This document shows, one piece after another, positions 10,201-21,622 of a stretch of DNA of 64,000 nt. This stretch comes from Actinomycetota bacterium. Its GTDB lineage: Bacteria > Actinomycetota > Actinomycetes > Nanopelagicales > Nanopelagicaceae. Each line of letters begins with the position of its first letter. Within the stretch, counting starts at the first letter, position 1. The DNA lies in NCBI GenBank assembly GCA_009699205.1, contig WLOP01000006.1, positions 50,892 to 114,891 of the forward strand. Direction: 5' to 3'. The translations under genes were made by a program, and so were the position numbers. The notes beneath the pieces were generated by a model. It was not told the origin of the DNA and ran no database searches. It was given only the letters and a program-made list of their open reading frames with translations.

Positions 10201-11232
10201 CTATCGACGTGGTTCGGAGATCAAGACCTTCTCTAAAGCCTCAAACTCTTCGATACATTTTCCAGATCCCTCAACGACTGCATCGAGTGGGCGATCTGCA
10301 ATATGAATTGGCATTCCGGTTTCGCGACGAAGACGTTCATCGAGACCCTTAAGGAGGGCTCCTCCACCAGTAAGAACTATTCCGCGATCCATGAGATCAC
10401 TTGCTAACTCAGGAGGAGTCTTATCAAGTGTGCTCTTCACTGCATTAATGATCGCATTAACAGGCTCTTCGATTGCTTTACGGATCTCAGCAGCAGAAAC
10501 AACAATCGTCTTTGGAAGTCCAGTGGCAAGATCGCGTCCGCGGATTTCGGCATCAGGTTCGCCTTGAATGGGGTAAGCCGAGCCAATCGCCATTTTGATT
10601 TCTTCTGCAGTGCGCTCACCCAATAGAAGTGAAAATTCGCGCTTTACCCAGTTGATAATCGCTTGATCTAGCTCATCTCCACCGACACGGATTGAGAGTG
10701 CGGTAACGATTCCGCCCAAAGAAATAACTGCAACTTCAGTAGTGCCTCCACCGATATCAACAACCATATTGCCGGTTGGTTCGTGGATAGGAAGCCCTGC
10801 ACCGATTGCAGCAGCCATCGGCTCTTCGATGATGTAAACCTTACGTGCGCCAGCTGCATAGCCCGCATCTTTAACAGCGCGCTGTTCTACGCCAGTGATT
10901 CCAGATGGAACACAAACAACGATACGTGGCTTAGCCAAATAACGGCGACGGTGCACCTTTTGAATAAAATAACGAAGCATCCGCTCTGTGGTGTCGAAAT
11001 CTGCGATAACCCCATCTTTTAATGGACGGATGGCGACAATGTTTCCTGGAGTACGGCCAATCATCTTTTTGGCTTCGAGGCCAACTGCGAGGATTCCGCC
11101 AGTGTCTTGGTTTACAGCAACCACACTTGGCTCATTGAGAACGATGCCACGACCACGTACATAAACCAAGGTATTTGCGGTACCAAGGTCAACTGCCATA
11201 TCTCGGCCGATAAAGGACATTCTGTTACTCAT
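10201..11232 (-). CDS. mreB: Actin-like rod-shape protein MreB
   Basis: Cytoplasmic actin homologue that positions lateral wall synthesis. 343 aa with phosphate 1 motif [15 protein letters not shown], phosphate 2 [15 protein letters not shown] and the adenosine motif [18 protein letters not shown] 11232 directly follows the ndk TAA; a second ATG four codons later is possible. It leads the mreBCD-mrdA-rodA module but seems to be co-transcribed with the valS-folC-ndk genes upstream, because no gap is available for a separate promoter. Confidence 0.97.
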   Translation of the reverse strand: MSNRMSFIGRDMAVDLGTANTLVYVRGRGIVLNEPSVVAVNQDTGGILAVGLEAKKMIGRTPGNIVAIRPLKDGVIADFDTTERMLRYFIQKVHRRRYLAKPRIVVCVPSGITGVEQRAVKDAGYAAGARKVYIIEEPMAAAIGAGLPIHEPTGNMVVDIGGGTTEVAVISLGGIVTALSIRVGGDELDQAIINWVKREFSLLLGERTAEEIKMAIGSAYPIQGEPDAEIRGRDLATGLPKTIVVSAAEIRKAIEEPVNAIINAVKSTLDKTPPELASDLMDRGIVLTGGGALLKGLDERLRRETGMPIHIADRPLDAVVEGSGKCIEEFEALEKVLISEPRR

Positions 11233-11655
11233 TTATTTCCCTCCAAAAAAGATTTCAATTTCACGTGCCGCAGATTCTGGTGAATCCGATCCGTGAACGA
11301 TATTTTGTACAACTTTTGTTCCTTGATCTCTTGCAAGATCTCCACGAATCGTTCCTGGGGCTGCAACTGTTGGATCAGTGGCACCAGATAGCGAACGGAA
11401 TCCTTCAATCACGCGATTGCCTTCGACAACCATCGCAACGATTGGACCCGACAACATGAACTCCACGAGCGGTTCGTAAAACGGTTTGCCTTCATGTTCA
11501 GCGTAATGACGTTCAAGGATTTCGCGCGTTGCACTCATCATGACAAGTGAAGTGACGCGATAACCTTTATTTTCGATACGTGAAATAACTTCGCCGCTCA
11601 AACCTCGGCGAACGCCATCGGGTTTGATTAATACGAGGGTTCTCTCTGTGGACAC
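11233..11655 (-). CDS. ndk: Nucleoside diphosphate kinase
   Basis: Transfers the gamma-phosphate between NTPs and NDPs through a phosphohistidine. 140 aa, normal length, with TLVLIKPDGVRRGLSGEV at the N-terminus and the active-site block NIVHGSDSPESAAREI with the catalytic His near residue 119. It sits between the DUF4233 gene and mreB in the order folC-DUF4233-ndk that is characteristic of actinobacteria. Confidence 0.98.
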   Translation of the reverse strand: MSTERTLVLIKPDGVRRGLSGEVISRIENKGYRVTSLVMMSATREILERHYAEHEGKPFYEPLVEFMLSGPIVAMVVEGNRVIEGFRSLSGATDPTVAAPGTIRGDLARDQGTKVVQNIVHGSDSPESAAREIEIFFGGK

Positions 11656-11673
11656 CCCCAGAGTGTAATAGGT

Positions 11674-12012
11674 CTACGAGGCCTTCGGCACTCCGGCCTT
11701 CAGCAGGGCTGCCCGAGCAGCCTCACCTTTTCGGCCGATGATAATCGCCGCCACCCAGAGCCCAGAAAAGAGCACTCCGAGAATGATGAGTGGGGTGACA
11801 ACAAAGCCGTATGCCAAAATTGCAATTTGCAACAGCGAACCCAGAATCCAGCCAAACGTTCTCTTCAATAATCCTGCACACAATAAAAATGCAATTGCGA
11901 TGCAGCCGCCTATGGCAATAGAAAGCGAACTGTGATCTTTTGTCGCCAGAAGTAAGGCAAACCCCATGACCAAACTTTCCATAGCCAATACGGCAGCTCC
12001 GAGGATTCTCAT
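11674..12012 (-). CDS. DUF4233 small membrane protein
   Basis: 112 aa with about four hydrophobic segments and a short basic C-terminus. It starts [20 protein letters not shown], the pattern of DUF4233, a family found almost only in actinobacteria between folC and ndk. Function unknown. Its ATG overlaps the folC stop by 4 bp. Assignment rests on sequence style plus neighbourhood. Confidence 0.85.
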   Translation of the reverse strand: MRILGAAVLAMESLVMGFALLLATKDHSSLSIAIGGCIAIAFLLCAGLLKRTFGWILGSLLQIAILAYGFVVTPLIILGVLFSGLWVAAIIIGRKGEAARAALLKAGVPKAS

Positions 12013-13352
12013 TCGCCCGAGAACTTCTTGAGAATCGCGCGAGATTGGCCCACCGTCACTACTGAGCCAGTGACAACTACGCCGATTGATTGATCTCCTA
12101 AACCATTGCGAGCATCTGTAATCGCACTCTTAATAGCCTCATCAAGTGAGTTGATGGCTAGAACTCGATCGGTTCCGAATATTGACTTCGCAATGTCTGC
12201 CACGCTGGCCGCAGATTTTGCTCTGCTTGACGAGCTTTCGGTAACAATAATCCGATTAAACACGCGCTCTAGTTCCATCAGCATGCCTTCGACGTCTTTA
12301 TCTTCAAAGGCAGCAAAAACACCGATGATCTCGTCAAATGTGAATTCGTTTTCTAAAGTCTGGGCAAGGGCGCTTGCTCCATGAGGATTATGTGCAGCAT
12401 CTAGAATTACTGTTGGCTCGCGAAAAACAATTTCACAACGCCCTGGAGAGGTAACAGCGGCAAAACCGCGTCGGACGGATTCCAGATCCAGCGCCTGTCC
12501 CCCGAAGAAAGTTTCAACAGCAGCTAATGCGCTTGCTGCATTTGAGGCTTGGTGCTTGCCGTGAAGCGGCAAAAAGATATCTTCGTAGCGTTTGCCCAGT
12601 CCATTGATCGAGAGCAACTGTCCACCGATTGCAAGAGCGCGGGATTCGATTGAATACTCTAAACCTTCACGTACGACCTCTGCTTCGACTAAAGCAGCAG
12701 ATCGCAAAAGTTCCACAGCAGCATCGTGCTCCTGGGCTGCAAGGACGACATGAGAGCCTTCTTTGATAATCCCACCTTTTGTCTTTGCGATTTCTGTGAG
12801 CGAATTGCCAAGGTATGACATGTGGTCAAATCCAATGGGTGTGATTACCGAAACCGCTGCCTGCACAACATTTGTAGCGTCCCATTCGCCACCCATACCG
12901 CACTCAATAACGCCGATATCAACTGGGAATTCCGCGAATGATACAAATGCAATTGCCGTCATCGCTTCAAAGAATGAAATTGGATTATCGAACTTTTCAT
13001 CCATTAACTCTAAATATGGAGCGATATCGTTATAGGCCCAAATGAAATCATCGGCGGGGATTGGGGCACCATTGATAGAAATTCTCTCTAGAAAACTCTC
13101 AAGGTGTGGGCTTGTGAAGCGACCGGTTCGAAGACCCATTTCTGTAAAGAGTGAATCGATCATGCGAGCCGTAGTGGTCTTTCCATTTGTTCCTGCAATA
13201 TGAACTGTAGGGAAAGATAATTGCGGTGAACCTAAAATGTCGCTCAACGCAGCGATGCGCTCAAGTGATGGCGCGATGCGCGTTTCTGGCCAGCGAGATT
13301 GAAGTTCGGTTTCAATCGCCTGTAGACGCGCTAAGTTCTCGACACTTGTCAT
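12009..13352 (-). CDS. folC: Folylpolyglutamate / dihydrofolate synthase
   Basis: Adds glutamate to folates and, in bifunctional forms, makes dihydrofolate. 447 aa Mur-ligase-type protein: P-loop [14 protein letters not shown] near residue 50, ligase motif [12 protein letters not shown] and C-terminal domain motif [17 protein letters not shown] 13352 overlaps the valS stop by 4 bp, giving the conserved valS-folC coupling. Confidence 0.96.
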   Translation of the reverse strand: MTSVENLARLQAIETELQSRWPETRIAPSLERIAALSDILGSPQLSFPTVHIAGTNGKTTTARMIDSLFTEMGLRTGRFTSPHLESFLERISINGAPIPADDFIWAYNDIAPYLELMDEKFDNPISFFEAMTAIAFVSFAEFPVDIGVIECGMGGEWDATNVVQAAVSVITPIGFDHMSYLGNSLTEIAKTKGGIIKEGSHVVLAAQEHDAAVELLRSAALVEAEVVREGLEYSIESRALAIGGQLLSINGLGKRYEDIFLPLHGKHQASNAASALAAVETFFGGQALDLESVRRGFAAVTSPGRCEIVFREPTVILDAAHNPHGASALAQTLENEFTFDEIIGVFAAFEDKDVEGMLMELERVFNRIIVTESSSSRAKSAASVADIAKSIFGTDRVLAINSLDEAIKSAITDARNGLGDQSIGVVVTGSVVTVGQSRAILKKFSGE

Positions 13353-15928
13353 GAGTTTGGTAACTGCTCTAACGCAGTACTGATGCGAGCAATATCTGCG
13401 TCAGTTTTGACAAGTCGCTCTCTGATTTCGACAACAACCTGCTCGGGAGCTTTTGCCATGAATCCCTCATTACTGAGTTTCACCTCAGCTGTTTGGCGAT
13501 CTTTTTGGGCAGCTGCCAAATCTTTTGTGAGACGAGCGCGCTCTGCAACAACGTCAACGCTGCCAGAGAGATCGAGTTCAACAAGAACTTCACCGATTTC
13601 TAGTTTTGCACTTGGCACGAAATCGGTTCCGGGTTCTTCGATACGTAAAACAAATCGCAGTGCGCTCTCGTACGCTGCCATATCTGCCGAAGCAACAAAT
13701 CGTCCAGGGATTTTCAGACTGTTCTTGATTCCTTGATCGCTGCGGAAACGGCGCACTTCGGTGATGATTTCTTGAACACGACCAACAAGTTTCTGTCCCT
13801 GAGGATCGCGATGCTCCTCGATGGTTTCGGGCCATTGTGCAATAACAAGTGACTCGCCGCCCGTGAGGGAAGTCCACAATTGTTCGGTAATGAAAGGCAT
13901 TACCGGATGCATAAGGCGCAGGAGTTGATCTAGAACAAAGCCCAAGGTTCTCTGTGTATCTGCAGCATCACCAGAAGCGAATGTTTCTTTGGAAAGTTCT
14001 AGATACCAGTCACATAAGTCGTCCCACGCAAAGTGATAGATCGTTTCGCAGGCGCGCGCGAATTCGAATTTCTCAAGGAGATCTGTAACTTCTCTGACTG
14101 TTTCATTGAGGCGACTGAGAATCCAGCGATCAATTGCACCAAGGGAAGAATATGCAGGTAGTGGTCCTGAAAAGGTTGCGCCATTCATTACCGCAAAGCG
14201 CGATGCATTCCAGAGTTTGGTGGCGAAGTTACGTGATCCGCCAATCCAATCTTCTGCAATTGCTTGATCTTTCCCGGGGTTAGATCCACGAGCCAAAGTA
14301 AATCGAAGCGCATCGGCTCCATATTTATCCATGAACTCAAGTGGATCAATAACATTGCCGCGACTCTTAGACATCTTCTTTCCGAACTGATCGCGAACAA
14401 GCCCGTGCAATGTAATTGTTTTGAATGGTTGAATGCCATCAAGGGCAAATAGACCAAACATCATCATTCGTGCAACCCAGAAGAATAAGATGTCATAACC
14501 AGTGATAAGCACTGAGGTTGGATAGAACTTTTTTAAATCTGGCGTGTTCTCTGGCCAACCTAAAGTTGAAAATGGCCACAGCGCAGAAGAGAACCAAGTA
14601 TCAAGAACATCGGGATCTTGTGTGTATCCAGCAGGAGCAGTCTCGCCTGGACCTACAACAATGGTTTCTCCATTTGGTCCATACCAAACGGGAATGCGAT
14701 GGCCCCACCATAACTGACGCGAAATGCACCAGTCATGCATATTGTCGACCCAGTCAAAATATCGTGGCGCTAATTCTTCTGGTTCGATTTTAACTCGCCC
14801 ATCGCGAACCGCATCTGCCGCAGCTTGAGCAAGTGGTGCAACCTTTACGAACCATTGCTTAGATAAACGTGGCTCTACTGTTGTTGCACAGCGAGAGCAA
14901 TGCCCGACCGCATGTATGTACGGTCTCTTTTCAGCGACGATACGACCTTGTGCGTGCAGGGCAGCGACAACCGCTTTGCGCGCTTCGAAGCGATCGAGCC
15001 CATCAAATTCAGTACCTGTATTAGTAATCAGACCCTCGGGAGTCAAAATCACCACGCTAGGCAAGTGATGGCGCTCTCCGATTTCAAAATCGTTCACATC
15101 ATGCGCTGGTGTGACTTTGACCGCGCCGGTTCCGAACTCAGGATCAACATGCTCATCTGCAACGATCGGAATTTCGCGATTAACAAGCGGAACGAAGATC
15201 GATTTCCCAATTAGGTGTTTGTAACGCTCATCTTCTGGATGAACTGCAACGGCGGTATCACCTAACATTGTTTCGACACGAGTTGTAGCGACGACAATTG
15301 AATGTTCGCCGTCACCATAACGAATCGATACTAATTCTCCTGCATCATCGCTATGTTCAACTTCAATATCCGAAAGAGCAGTAAGGCATCGTGTACACCA
15401 GTTGATAATTCTTTCGGCGCGATAAATTAGCCCGGCATCGTGCAATTTCTTGAAGATTGTTAATACTGCAGCACTGAGATTTTCATCCATCGTAAAAGCT
15501 TCACGGCTCCAGTCAACTCCATCACCTAAGCGACGCATCTGCCCCAGAATTGCTCCGCCAGATTCAGCTTTCCATTCCCAAACTTTCTTAATGAATTCTT
15601 CGCGGCCTAAATCATGACGCGATAAACCTTGAGCAGCGAGTTGTTTCTCGACAACATTTTGTGTCGCGATTCCAGCATGATCCATTCCTGGTAGCCAGAG
15701 AACTTCAAACCCCTGCATACGTTTCATGCGAGTAATCGCATCTTGCATGGTGTGGTCGAGCGCATGACCTATATGCAAACTGCCAGTCACATTTGGCGGA
15801 GGAAGAACTATGGTGAATGCAGGCTTGGCAGAAGAAGCATCCGCAGTGAAATACCCAGCAGCTACCCACTTTTCATACAGTGGTGCTTCTATATCGGCCG
15901 GAATAAAGGCCGCAGGCAATTCACTCAT
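13349..15928 (-). CDS. valS: Valyl-tRNA synthetase
   Basis: Class I aminoacyl-tRNA synthetase charging tRNA-Val. 859 aa with the HIGH motif in [17 protein letters not shown] near residue 45, an editing domain, and KMSKS in [10 protein letters not shown]; a C-terminal coiled coil (about 795-855) is typical of ValRS. It probably heads the whole valS...rodA operon: no Shine-Dalgarno is evident before ATG 15928, and a TAGACT -10 element lies 7 nt upstream, so the message is predicted to be leaderless. Confidence 0.98.
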   Translation of the reverse strand: MSELPAAFIPADIEAPLYEKWVAAGYFTADASSAKPAFTIVLPPPNVTGSLHIGHALDHTMQDAITRMKRMQGFEVLWLPGMDHAGIATQNVVEKQLAAQGLSRHDLGREEFIKKVWEWKAESGGAILGQMRRLGDGVDWSREAFTMDENLSAAVLTIFKKLHDAGLIYRAERIINWCTRCLTALSDIEVEHSDDAGELVSIRYGDGEHSIVVATTRVETMLGDTAVAVHPEDERYKHLIGKSIFVPLVNREIPIVADEHVDPEFGTGAVKVTPAHDVNDFEIGERHHLPSVVILTPEGLITNTGTEFDGLDRFEARKAVVAALHAQGRIVAEKRPYIHAVGHCSRCATTVEPRLSKQWFVKVAPLAQAAADAVRDGRVKIEPEELAPRYFDWVDNMHDWCISRQLWWGHRIPVWYGPNGETIVVGPGETAPAGYTQDPDVLDTWFSSALWPFSTLGWPENTPDLKKFYPTSVLITGYDILFFWVARMMMFGLFALDGIQPFKTITLHGLVRDQFGKKMSKSRGNVIDPLEFMDKYGADALRFTLARGSNPGKDQAIAEDWIGGSRNFATKLWNASRFAVMNGATFSGPLPAYSSLGAIDRWILSRLNETVREVTDLLEKFEFARACETIYHFAWDDLCDWYLELSKETFASGDAADTQRTLGFVLDQLLRLMHPVMPFITEQLWTSLTGGESLVIAQWPETIEEHRDPQGQKLVGRVQEIITEVRRFRSDQGIKNSLKIPGRFVASADMAAYESALRFVLRIEEPGTDFVPSAKLEIGEVLVELDLSGSVDVVAERARLTKDLAAAQKDRQTAEVKLSNEGFMAKAPEQVVVEIRERLVKTDADIARISTALEQLPNS

Positions 15929-15935
15929 AGAGCGC

Positions 15936-15941
15936 AGTCTA
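15936..15941 (-). promoter_or_regulatory. Leaderless -10 element of valS
   Basis: TAGACT (TANNNT) on the minus strand, 7 nt before ATG 15928. Transcription would begin at or next to the start codon. No Shine-Dalgarno is seen. Confidence 0.5.
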
Positions 15942-15943
15942 GA

Positions 15944-17239
15944 TTACGCGCTCTTCTCTTCTGAACGCTTTGGAGCCGCAGCCACCCGCTTAGGAATATC
16001 GCCGGTCCGCTGCACAAAGGTTGGGGCGCTATTTTCTTCAATACATTCCTTTGTCACGATTACCTTGGCCACATCGGTACGGCTCGGCACTTCGTACATA
16101 ACTGTGAGCAAAACACTCTCCAAAATTGCCCTTAAACCACGCGCGCCAGTCCCCCGCTTAAGGGCAAGTTCGGCAATCGCTTCGAGGGCATCTGGTGCAA
16201 ACTCAAGCTCGACATCATCAAGTGAGAAAAGGCGCTCGTACTGTTTGACGAGGGCATTCTTTGGCTCGGTCAGAATTTCGATCAATGCAACTTTGTCGAG
16301 TTTCTCAACGCTAGTCACAATCGGGAGTCGACCGATAAATTCTGGAATCATTCCGAATTTCAATAAATCCTCTGGCATTACACCAGCAAAGATATCCATC
16401 TTGTCGCGATCTTCTTCGGTCTTAAGCGTTGCATTAAATCCAACACCTGCTGAACCTGCGCGGCCCTCGATGATTTTTTCTAGACCAGCAAATGCTCCGC
16501 CCACGATAAATAAGACGTTGGTGGTATCAATCTGAATAAATTCTTGATGTGGGTGCTTGCGTCCACCCTGTGGTGGTACGGATGCAACGGTTCCTTCTAG
16601 GATTTTAAGAAGTGCTTGCTGAACACCTTCACCTGACACGTCGCGAGTGATTGAAGGATTCTCGGACTTGCGAGCAACTTTATCAATTTCATCGATGTAA
16701 ATGATTCCAGTTTCAGCTTTCTTCACATCAAAATCAGCAGCCTGCAAAAGTTTGAGAAGAATGTTCTCGACATCTTCTCCGACATATCCAGCCTCAGTGA
16801 GGGCAGTTGCATCGGCAATAGCAAATGGAACGTTAAGCATCCTTGCAAGTGTCTGCGCAAGAAGAGTTTTACCGCACCCTGTAGGACCTAGAAGCAAGAT
16901 ATTACTTTTGGCCAATTCAACAGCATCTTCTCGCTTGGTATCTCCACTTTGAACTCTCTTGTAATGGTTATAGACAGCGACAGATAAAGATTTTTTAGCG
17001 CGATCTTGACCGATGACATATGAATCCAGAAATTCAAAAATCTCTTGTGGCTTAGGAAGCTCTTGAAGTCCAAGCGGACTTGTCTCGGCAAGTTCTTCGA
17101 CGATGATTTCGTTACAAAGATCGATGCACTCGTCGCAGATATAGACGCCAGGGCCTGCGATTAACTTCTTGACTTGCTTCTGAGTTTTTCCGCAGAATGA
17201 ACACTTCAGTAGATCGCTAGTTTCGCCGATGCGTGTCAT
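15944..17239 (-). CDS. clpX: ATP-dependent Clp protease ATP-binding subunit ClpX
   Basis: AAA+ unfoldase feeding ClpP. 431 aa: N-terminal zinc-binding domain with paired CxxC motifs (CSFC at about 14 and CDEC near 36), Walker A GPTGCGKT, Walker [10 protein letters not shown], an IGF-type loop area and sensor 2 GARGLR. A strong AAGGAG precedes ATG 17239. It lies 15 bp upstream of valS, leaving little room between them. An MFS gene separates it from clpP2-clpP1, whereas many actinobacteria keep clpX directly beside clpP. Confidence 0.97.
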   Translation of the reverse strand: MTRIGETSDLLKCSFCGKTQKQVKKLIAGPGVYICDECIDLCNEIIVEELAETSPLGLQELPKPQEIFEFLDSYVIGQDRAKKSLSVAVYNHYKRVQSGDTKREDAVELAKSNILLLGPTGCGKTLLAQTLARMLNVPFAIADATALTEAGYVGEDVENILLKLLQAADFDVKKAETGIIYIDEIDKVARKSENPSITRDVSGEGVQQALLKILEGTVASVPPQGGRKHPHQEFIQIDTTNVLFIVGGAFAGLEKIIEGRAGSAGVGFNATLKTEEDRDKMDIFAGVMPEDLLKFGMIPEFIGRLPIVTSVEKLDKVALIEILTEPKNALVKQYERLFSLDDVELEFAPDALEAIAELALKRGTGARGLRAILESVLLTVMYEVPSRTDVAKVIVTKECIEENSAPTFVQRTGDIPKRVAAAPKRSEEKSA

Positions 17240-17323
17240 GGTGCTCCTTAAGGCCTGATTGATACGTGGGGAAATCAGGCAACGTCTAAGGGTAGGTCGA
17301 AAGCCCTCGCGTGCGCATGAAAA

Positions 17324-18577
17324 CTATGCGTGAGGTTGTTCGCCCTGAGAAGAATTCTGCTTTGTTGGAGTCTTTAAATTCTTCACTCCGGGGACAAGCA
17401 GTGCGAGGGCGCAGAGCAGTACATGAAATATTGCCGCACCGATGAGGAATGGGGTCTCTCCAAGAACATTTGTTATCGGACCAACGAGAGCCATTCCAAG
17501 GGGCATCAGGGCGATTGATCCCATGTAATCAACGCTGAAAACTCGACCTTGCAGCTCTTGCGGGATCTCACGTTGGATTGCAGAACTCCAATACGCCTCC
17601 CACGGACCAATTGAAAATCCTGCAAGCAAGTAGGCGCCAATGACAAAAACGCGGCTTGATGGGAAAGCGAGTGCGATAGGGACAACCGCAAACAAGCCCC
17701 AGAGAAGAACAGAGATTAGTCCCGGATGTTTTGCTTTATAGCGCACGGCTATAAGCGCTGAAACCGTTGCACCAATACTGAAACCAACTTCGGCTAGAGC
17801 AAATACTGAGTTGGTATGGAATTCGCGACGCGTTATTACAGGAAGTAGAACTGTTGTACTCGCAAGGACCACCATTAACTGCAAAGTGGACATCAAGATT
17901 AATCCCGCGACCCAAGGTGTTTCCCACACCGTTCTAAGACCCTCGCGCAATTCAGTAAGAAATGACGGTGCCACTTCTACCGTTCCACGTGGTTTCTCTT
18001 GAATCGTAAACAAGAGTGCGGTTCCTGCAAAGAAGAAGGCCGCAGTAATTGCGAATGTATACCGACCACCAATTACCGCCACAGAGAATCCGCCGATACC
18101 TGGGCCAATGATTGAGGCAATACGTGCACCAATTCCGCGCATAACATTTCCTGCAGGTAATAATTCTGGCGGTAACAAGCTTGGCAATATCGCACCCGAT
18201 GCTGGGAAACCAAATGCTTCGCCTGCGCCCATAAAGAAAACAAGAAGGGCTAGCGCCCATGCAGGTACATCTGGAGTTGCAACAAAAACTAAGCCGAGCA
18301 TTAATAGGCCGCGATACACATCGGCACCAATCATCACAAATTTACGAGGCAAACGATCTGCCCATACTCCCCCAACTAGCCCAAGTAGTACTGAGGATAA
18401 AACTCGAGCGGCAAGTATGAGACCCAGAGTTGTAGCTGACCCACCTGCATCAAGAACCGTTACAGCAAGTGCAATCGGAAAGGCTGCAGCACCGAGAGTT
18501 ACGAGAAGTCCAGAAAACCAGAGTTGGCGAAAGCCTTTGTATGACAGCAGTGACCCCGGTGCAAAGACCTTTTTCAT
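17324..18577 (-). CDS. MFS transporter, enterobactin-exporter-like type
   Basis: About 417 aa with roughly twelve hydrophobic segments and the MFS loop GGVWADRLPRKFVM after TM2. Of the MFS_3/EntS-like or macrolide-efflux-like kind; substrate not predictable. The open frame extends to 18652, but I chose ATG 18577 (MKKVFAPGSLL) because GAGG lies 6 nt upstream, the upstream part would overlap clpP2, and extra residues there look non-native. It is placed between clpX and clpP2 and may be co-transcribed with the clpP pair. Confidence 0.85.
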   Translation of the reverse strand: MKKVFAPGSLLSYKGFRQLWFSGLLVTLGAAAFPIALAVTVLDAGGSATTLGLILAARVLSSVLLGLVGGVWADRLPRKFVMIGADVYRGLLMLGLVFVATPDVPAWALALLVFFMGAGEAFGFPASGAILPSLLPPELLPAGNVMRGIGARIASIIGPGIGGFSVAVIGGRYTFAITAAFFFAGTALLFTIQEKPRGTVEVAPSFLTELREGLRTVWETPWVAGLILMSTLQLMVVLASTTVLLPVITRREFHTNSVFALAEVGFSIGATVSALIAVRYKAKHPGLISVLLWGLFAVVPIALAFPSSRVFVIGAYLLAGFSIGPWEAYWSSAIQREIPQELQGRVFSVDYMGSIALMPLGMALVGPITNVLGETPFLIGAAIFHVLLCALALLVPGVKNLKTPTKQNSSQGEQPHA

Positions 18578-18608
18578 TTCATCCTCAACTACATAAAACT
18601 TCTTGGAA

Positions 18609-19247
18609 CTAGTTAGAAGGCTTCGCCTTGCGACTAGCGAGTACCTGATCAATCAAGCCGTATTCGACAGCTTCTGCAGATGTCAGAATCTTGTCGCGCT
18701 CAATGTCTTGGGCAATCTGTTCAGGGCTGCGAGTTGAGTGACGCGCAATGAGTTCCTCAAGGAGGGTTCGCATACGCATCACTTCGCGAGCTTGAATTTC
18801 GATATCTGATGCCTGTCCGCCACCTTCACTTGAAGGTTGATGAATCAGAATGCGTGAGTGCTCAAGCGCGTAACGCTTGCCCTTGGCTCCACCAGCTAGA
18901 AGAACTGCTGCAGCCGAAGCCGCCTGTCCTAGGCAGATGGTCATTACATCTGGGCGAACAAATTGCATCGTGTCATAAATTGCAGTGAGCGCAGTGAAAG
19001 AGCCACCTGGTGAGTTGATGTAAATCATGATGTCGCGGTCAGGATCCATTGACTCAAGAGTAAGCAACTGTGCCATGACGTCATTTGCCACGGTGTCATC
19101 AATTCCTTGACCTAAGAAAATAATGCGCTCTTCGAAAAGTTTCGTGTATGGATCGAGGCGCTTGTACCCGTATGTGGTGCGCTCTTCGATTGTTGGAAGT
19201 ACGTAACGGCTTGTGATTTCGTTAATGCGGCTCATCTCGTTCTTCAC
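18609..19247 (-). CDS. clpP2: ATP-dependent Clp protease proteolytic subunit ClpP2
   Basis: Serine peptidase ring of the Clp protease. 212 aa with catalytic Ser in [13 protein letters not shown], His in RILIHQPSS and a downstream Asp. The GTG at 19247 overlaps the clpP1 TGA (GTGA) and has GGAGG 6 nt upstream, so it is preferred to the internal ATG four codons later. Actinobacterial ClpP1 and ClpP2 form a mixed tetradecamer, which fits the coupled pair here. Confidence 0.96.
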   Translation of the reverse strand: MKNEMSRINEITSRYVLPTIEERTTYGYKRLDPYTKLFEERIIFLGQGIDDTVANDVMAQLLTLESMDPDRDIMIYINSPGGSFTALTAIYDTMQFVRPDVMTICLGQAASAAAVLLAGGAKGKRYALEHSRILIHQPSSEGGGQASDIEIQAREVMRMRTLLEELIARHSTRSPEQIAQDIERDKILTSAEAVEYGLIDQVLASRKAKPSN

Positions 19248-19888
19248 GCTTTTCCTCCAGTGCCTTTTACATTTCCTGAAACTTGACCCTCTGAACGGGC
19301 GACGTGATCAATGAACCCATATTCTTTCGCTTCATCAGCGGTGAACCAACGATCGCGATCTGAATCAGCCGTGATCTTTTCTAAAGTTTGCCCAGTGTGG
19401 AAAGCAATGAGCTCTGCCATTGTCTTCTTTGTCGCTGCCATCTGCTCGGCTTGAATGCGAATATCTGTTGCTGTTCCACCAATTCCACCCAGTGGTTGGT
19501 GCATCAAGATGCGCGCATGTGGCAGCGCATAACGTTTGCCTGCGGCACCGGCTGTGAGAAGAAATTGCCCCATTGAAGCGGCGATTCCCATTCCGACAGT
19601 TGCAATATCGTTTTTGACATATTGCATCGTGTCGTAGATCGCCATACCTGCAGTAACAGAACCGCCAGGTGAGTTGATGTAAAGGTAAATATCCTTTTCG
19701 GAATCTTCGGCAGCAAGTAGCAGAATCTGCGCGCAGATGGCATTAGCCATCGAATCTTCAACAGTTCCGGCAAGGAAGATAATTCGCTCTTTAAGTAGAC
19801 GGTTATAAACCTGGTCATCGAGACCACCGAAACCATTAGAAGAGCCAGCAGATGTAATTCCTGCTCCCTTTGGGCTTACTGAATTCAC
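19244..19888 (-). CDS. clpP1: ATP-dependent Clp protease proteolytic subunit ClpP1
   Basis: Partner peptidase subunit of ClpP2, with catalytic motifs [13 protein letters not shown] (Ser) and [10 protein letters not shown] (His). The frame is open to 20023, but AAGGAGG at 19101-19095 in offset form (19901-19895) touches the ATG at 19894 with zero spacing and sits exactly 6 nt before GTG 19888. GTG 19888 is therefore the best start, giving about 214 aa beginning [10 protein letters not shown], close to the family length. The N-terminal 20 residues resemble a short propeptide. Confidence 0.95.
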   Translation of the reverse strand: MNSVSPKGAGITSAGSSNGFGGLDDQVYNRLLKERIIFLAGTVEDSMANAICAQILLLAAEDSEKDIYLYINSPGGSVTAGMAIYDTMQYVKNDIATVGMGIAASMGQFLLTAGAAGKRYALPHARILMHQPLGGIGGTATDIRIQAEQMAATKKTMAELIAFHTGQTLEKITADSDRDRWFTADEAKEYGFIDHVARSEGQVSGNVKGTGGKA

Positions 19889-20026
19889 AGACATCCTCCT
19901 TGTTGAATCTTCCTGTATTGACCTTAACAACCCCGCGCGCAAAATGCTTCCCAAATTATTGAGCTGATATGCCTTTACGCGGGGAAATAGTGTGAATTCA
20001 GAGCGTGTTCGCTCTGAGCGCACAAA

Positions 20027-21310
20027 TTATTCGACTGCTGCTTCAGGTTTTGGGGTGAGAGCCTCGAGGTCGATTGTCTGCCCCGATTTATCCTTAACGG
20101 TGATGCGGGCAAGAATCGCTGCCAAGCCTTTAGCGCGAGCAACTTCGGCTACTAATTGGCTGATCTGTCCAGCTTTAGATAATTCTTGAGCAAATTGCTC
20201 AGGAGCCATTCCGTAGCGAGCAGAGGTGCGAATTAAATACTCGCTCAATTCAATCTCGGTTACTTCAACAGACTCAGCTTTAATCACTGCATCGAGCAAG
20301 AAATCAGACTTCAGGGAAGTACGTACTTGACCATCAACTTCGGCGCGGTGGTCCGCATCTTCCATGCGACCTTCACCTTGAAGATGATCGTCTACTTCAG
20401 CGGTGATGAATTCTTCTGGAACAGGAATCTCAATGTCAGCCAAGAGTTTTTCGACGAGAAGATCGCGAGCTTGCGCACCTTGTTCCATCTTCTTAAGTCG
20501 CGTTAAACGTTCTGTGGCATCTGCTTGAAGTTCGGCTAATGTATCGAATTCGCTCGCAAGCTTTGCGAACGCATCATCAAGTGGAGGTAGTTCGCGTTCT
20601 TTAACAGCAGAAACTTTTACTTCAACGGCACCAGTCTTGCCATCTTGCATTCCGACGAGTTGAGTATCGAATACCTTCTCATCGCCCGCTTTCAAACCAA
20701 TGAGCGCTTCATCTAATCCATCAACCATGCGATTTGAGCCAACTTCGTAAGAAATATCAGTAGCAGTGCCACCTTCTACTTCTTCGCCATCAACACGGGC
20801 TACTAAATCAATTGTTACAAAGTCACCTTTAACTGCATCGCGTTCAACAGTGTTTAGTGTTCCAAAGCGAGCGCGAAGCGCATCAACCTGCTCGGCAACA
20901 TCTTCATCAGTTACTGCGACATCATCAACGTTAATTACGATTTTAGAAAAGTCAGGAAGCGCAATCTCTGGTCGAACACTTACTTCAACAGTGAAAGATA
21001 ATTTCTCGTTATCAACGAACTCTTTAATGTCGACTTCTGGGCGACCGAGTACCAAGACATCATGCTCGCGCGCAGCTTGTGAATAGAAAACAGGAAGTGC
21101 CGCGTTGATTGCCTCATCAAGAACAGTTCCGCGACCGACTCGCTGATCAATCATCGCTTGTGGAACTTTGCCCTTGCGGAAACCTGGAACATTTATCTGC
21201 CCTGAAATCTTTTTGTATGCATCAGCTACATGACCACTCAATTCGTCGAATGTCACATCGATAGCTATACGTACACGGGTGGGAGAAAGTAACTCGACCG
21301 TGCTCTTCAC
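20027..21310 (-). CDS. tig: Trigger factor
   Basis: Ribosome-bound chaperone and prolyl isomerase. 427 aa: ribosome-binding domain with the signature GFRKGKVPQAMI near residue 45, an FKBP-type PPIase domain (about 160-245, with AVKGDFVTIDLVARVDGEEV) and a helical C-terminal chaperone domain. Starts at GTG 21310 with AAGGAG upstream. Upstream of clpP1, the usual tig-clpP order. Confidence 0.97.
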   Translation of the reverse strand: MKSTVELLSPTRVRIAIDVTFDELSGHVADAYKKISGQINVPGFRKGKVPQAMIDQRVGRGTVLDEAINAALPVFYSQAAREHDVLVLGRPEVDIKEFVDNEKLSFTVEVSVRPEIALPDFSKIVINVDDVAVTDEDVAEQVDALRARFGTLNTVERDAVKGDFVTIDLVARVDGEEVEGGTATDISYEVGSNRMVDGLDEALIGLKAGDEKVFDTQLVGMQDGKTGAVEVKVSAVKERELPPLDDAFAKLASEFDTLAELQADATERLTRLKKMEQGAQARDLLVEKLLADIEIPVPEEFITAEVDDHLQGEGRMEDADHRAEVDGQVRTSLKSDFLLDAVIKAESVEVTEIELSEYLIRTSARYGMAPEQFAQELSKAGQISQLVAEVARAKGLAAILARITVKDKSGQTIDLEALTPKPEAAVE

Positions 21311-21360
21311 GTGGAACTCCTTGCTAATGTGGAACGACTAAGGGTGGGATTACATACTGG

Positions 21361-21433
21361 TCGGGGCGAGAGGATTCGAACCTCCGGTCTCCTGCTCCCA
21401 AAGCAGGCGCGCTAGCCACTACGCTACGCCCCG
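21361..21433 (-). tRNA. tRNA-Pro (anticodon TGG)
   Basis: Full cloverleaf on the minus strand: acceptor CGGGGCG/CGCCCCG, anticodon stem CCTGC/GCAGG with loop TTTGGGA, giving TGG, and T-arm with GGTTCGAATCC. Discriminator A. CCA is not encoded. Confidence 0.97.
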
Positions 21434-21539
21434 CGGCGTAAGTTCGAAGTCTAGAGGAGAAATTACCAACTCTTTACCGAGACCGATACCGTTAGCCCCT
21501 GTAGCAGGACCCCACCCGGGGCCCTGAGACCAAACCCTC

Positions 21540-21613
21540 GCGGGTGTAGCTCAATGGTAGAGCCCCAGCCTTCCAAGCTGGCCATGCCGGTTCGATCCCG
21601 GTCACCCGCTCCA
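21540..21613 (+). tRNA. tRNA-Gly (anticodon TCC)
   Basis: Cloverleaf with acceptor GCGGGTG/CACCCGC, anticodon stem CCAGC/GCTGG and loop CTTCCAA (TCC), and T-loop GGTTCGATCCC. Discriminator T followed by encoded CCA at 21611-21613. Confidence 0.97.
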
Positions 21614-21622
21614 CGGATTTAC

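Noticed and set aside
15810..16535. 241-codon plus-strand ORF
   Set aside because: Runs antisense across the 5' end of valS and the 3' end of clpX; low-complexity Ser/Ala/Arg composition typical of a shadow frame.
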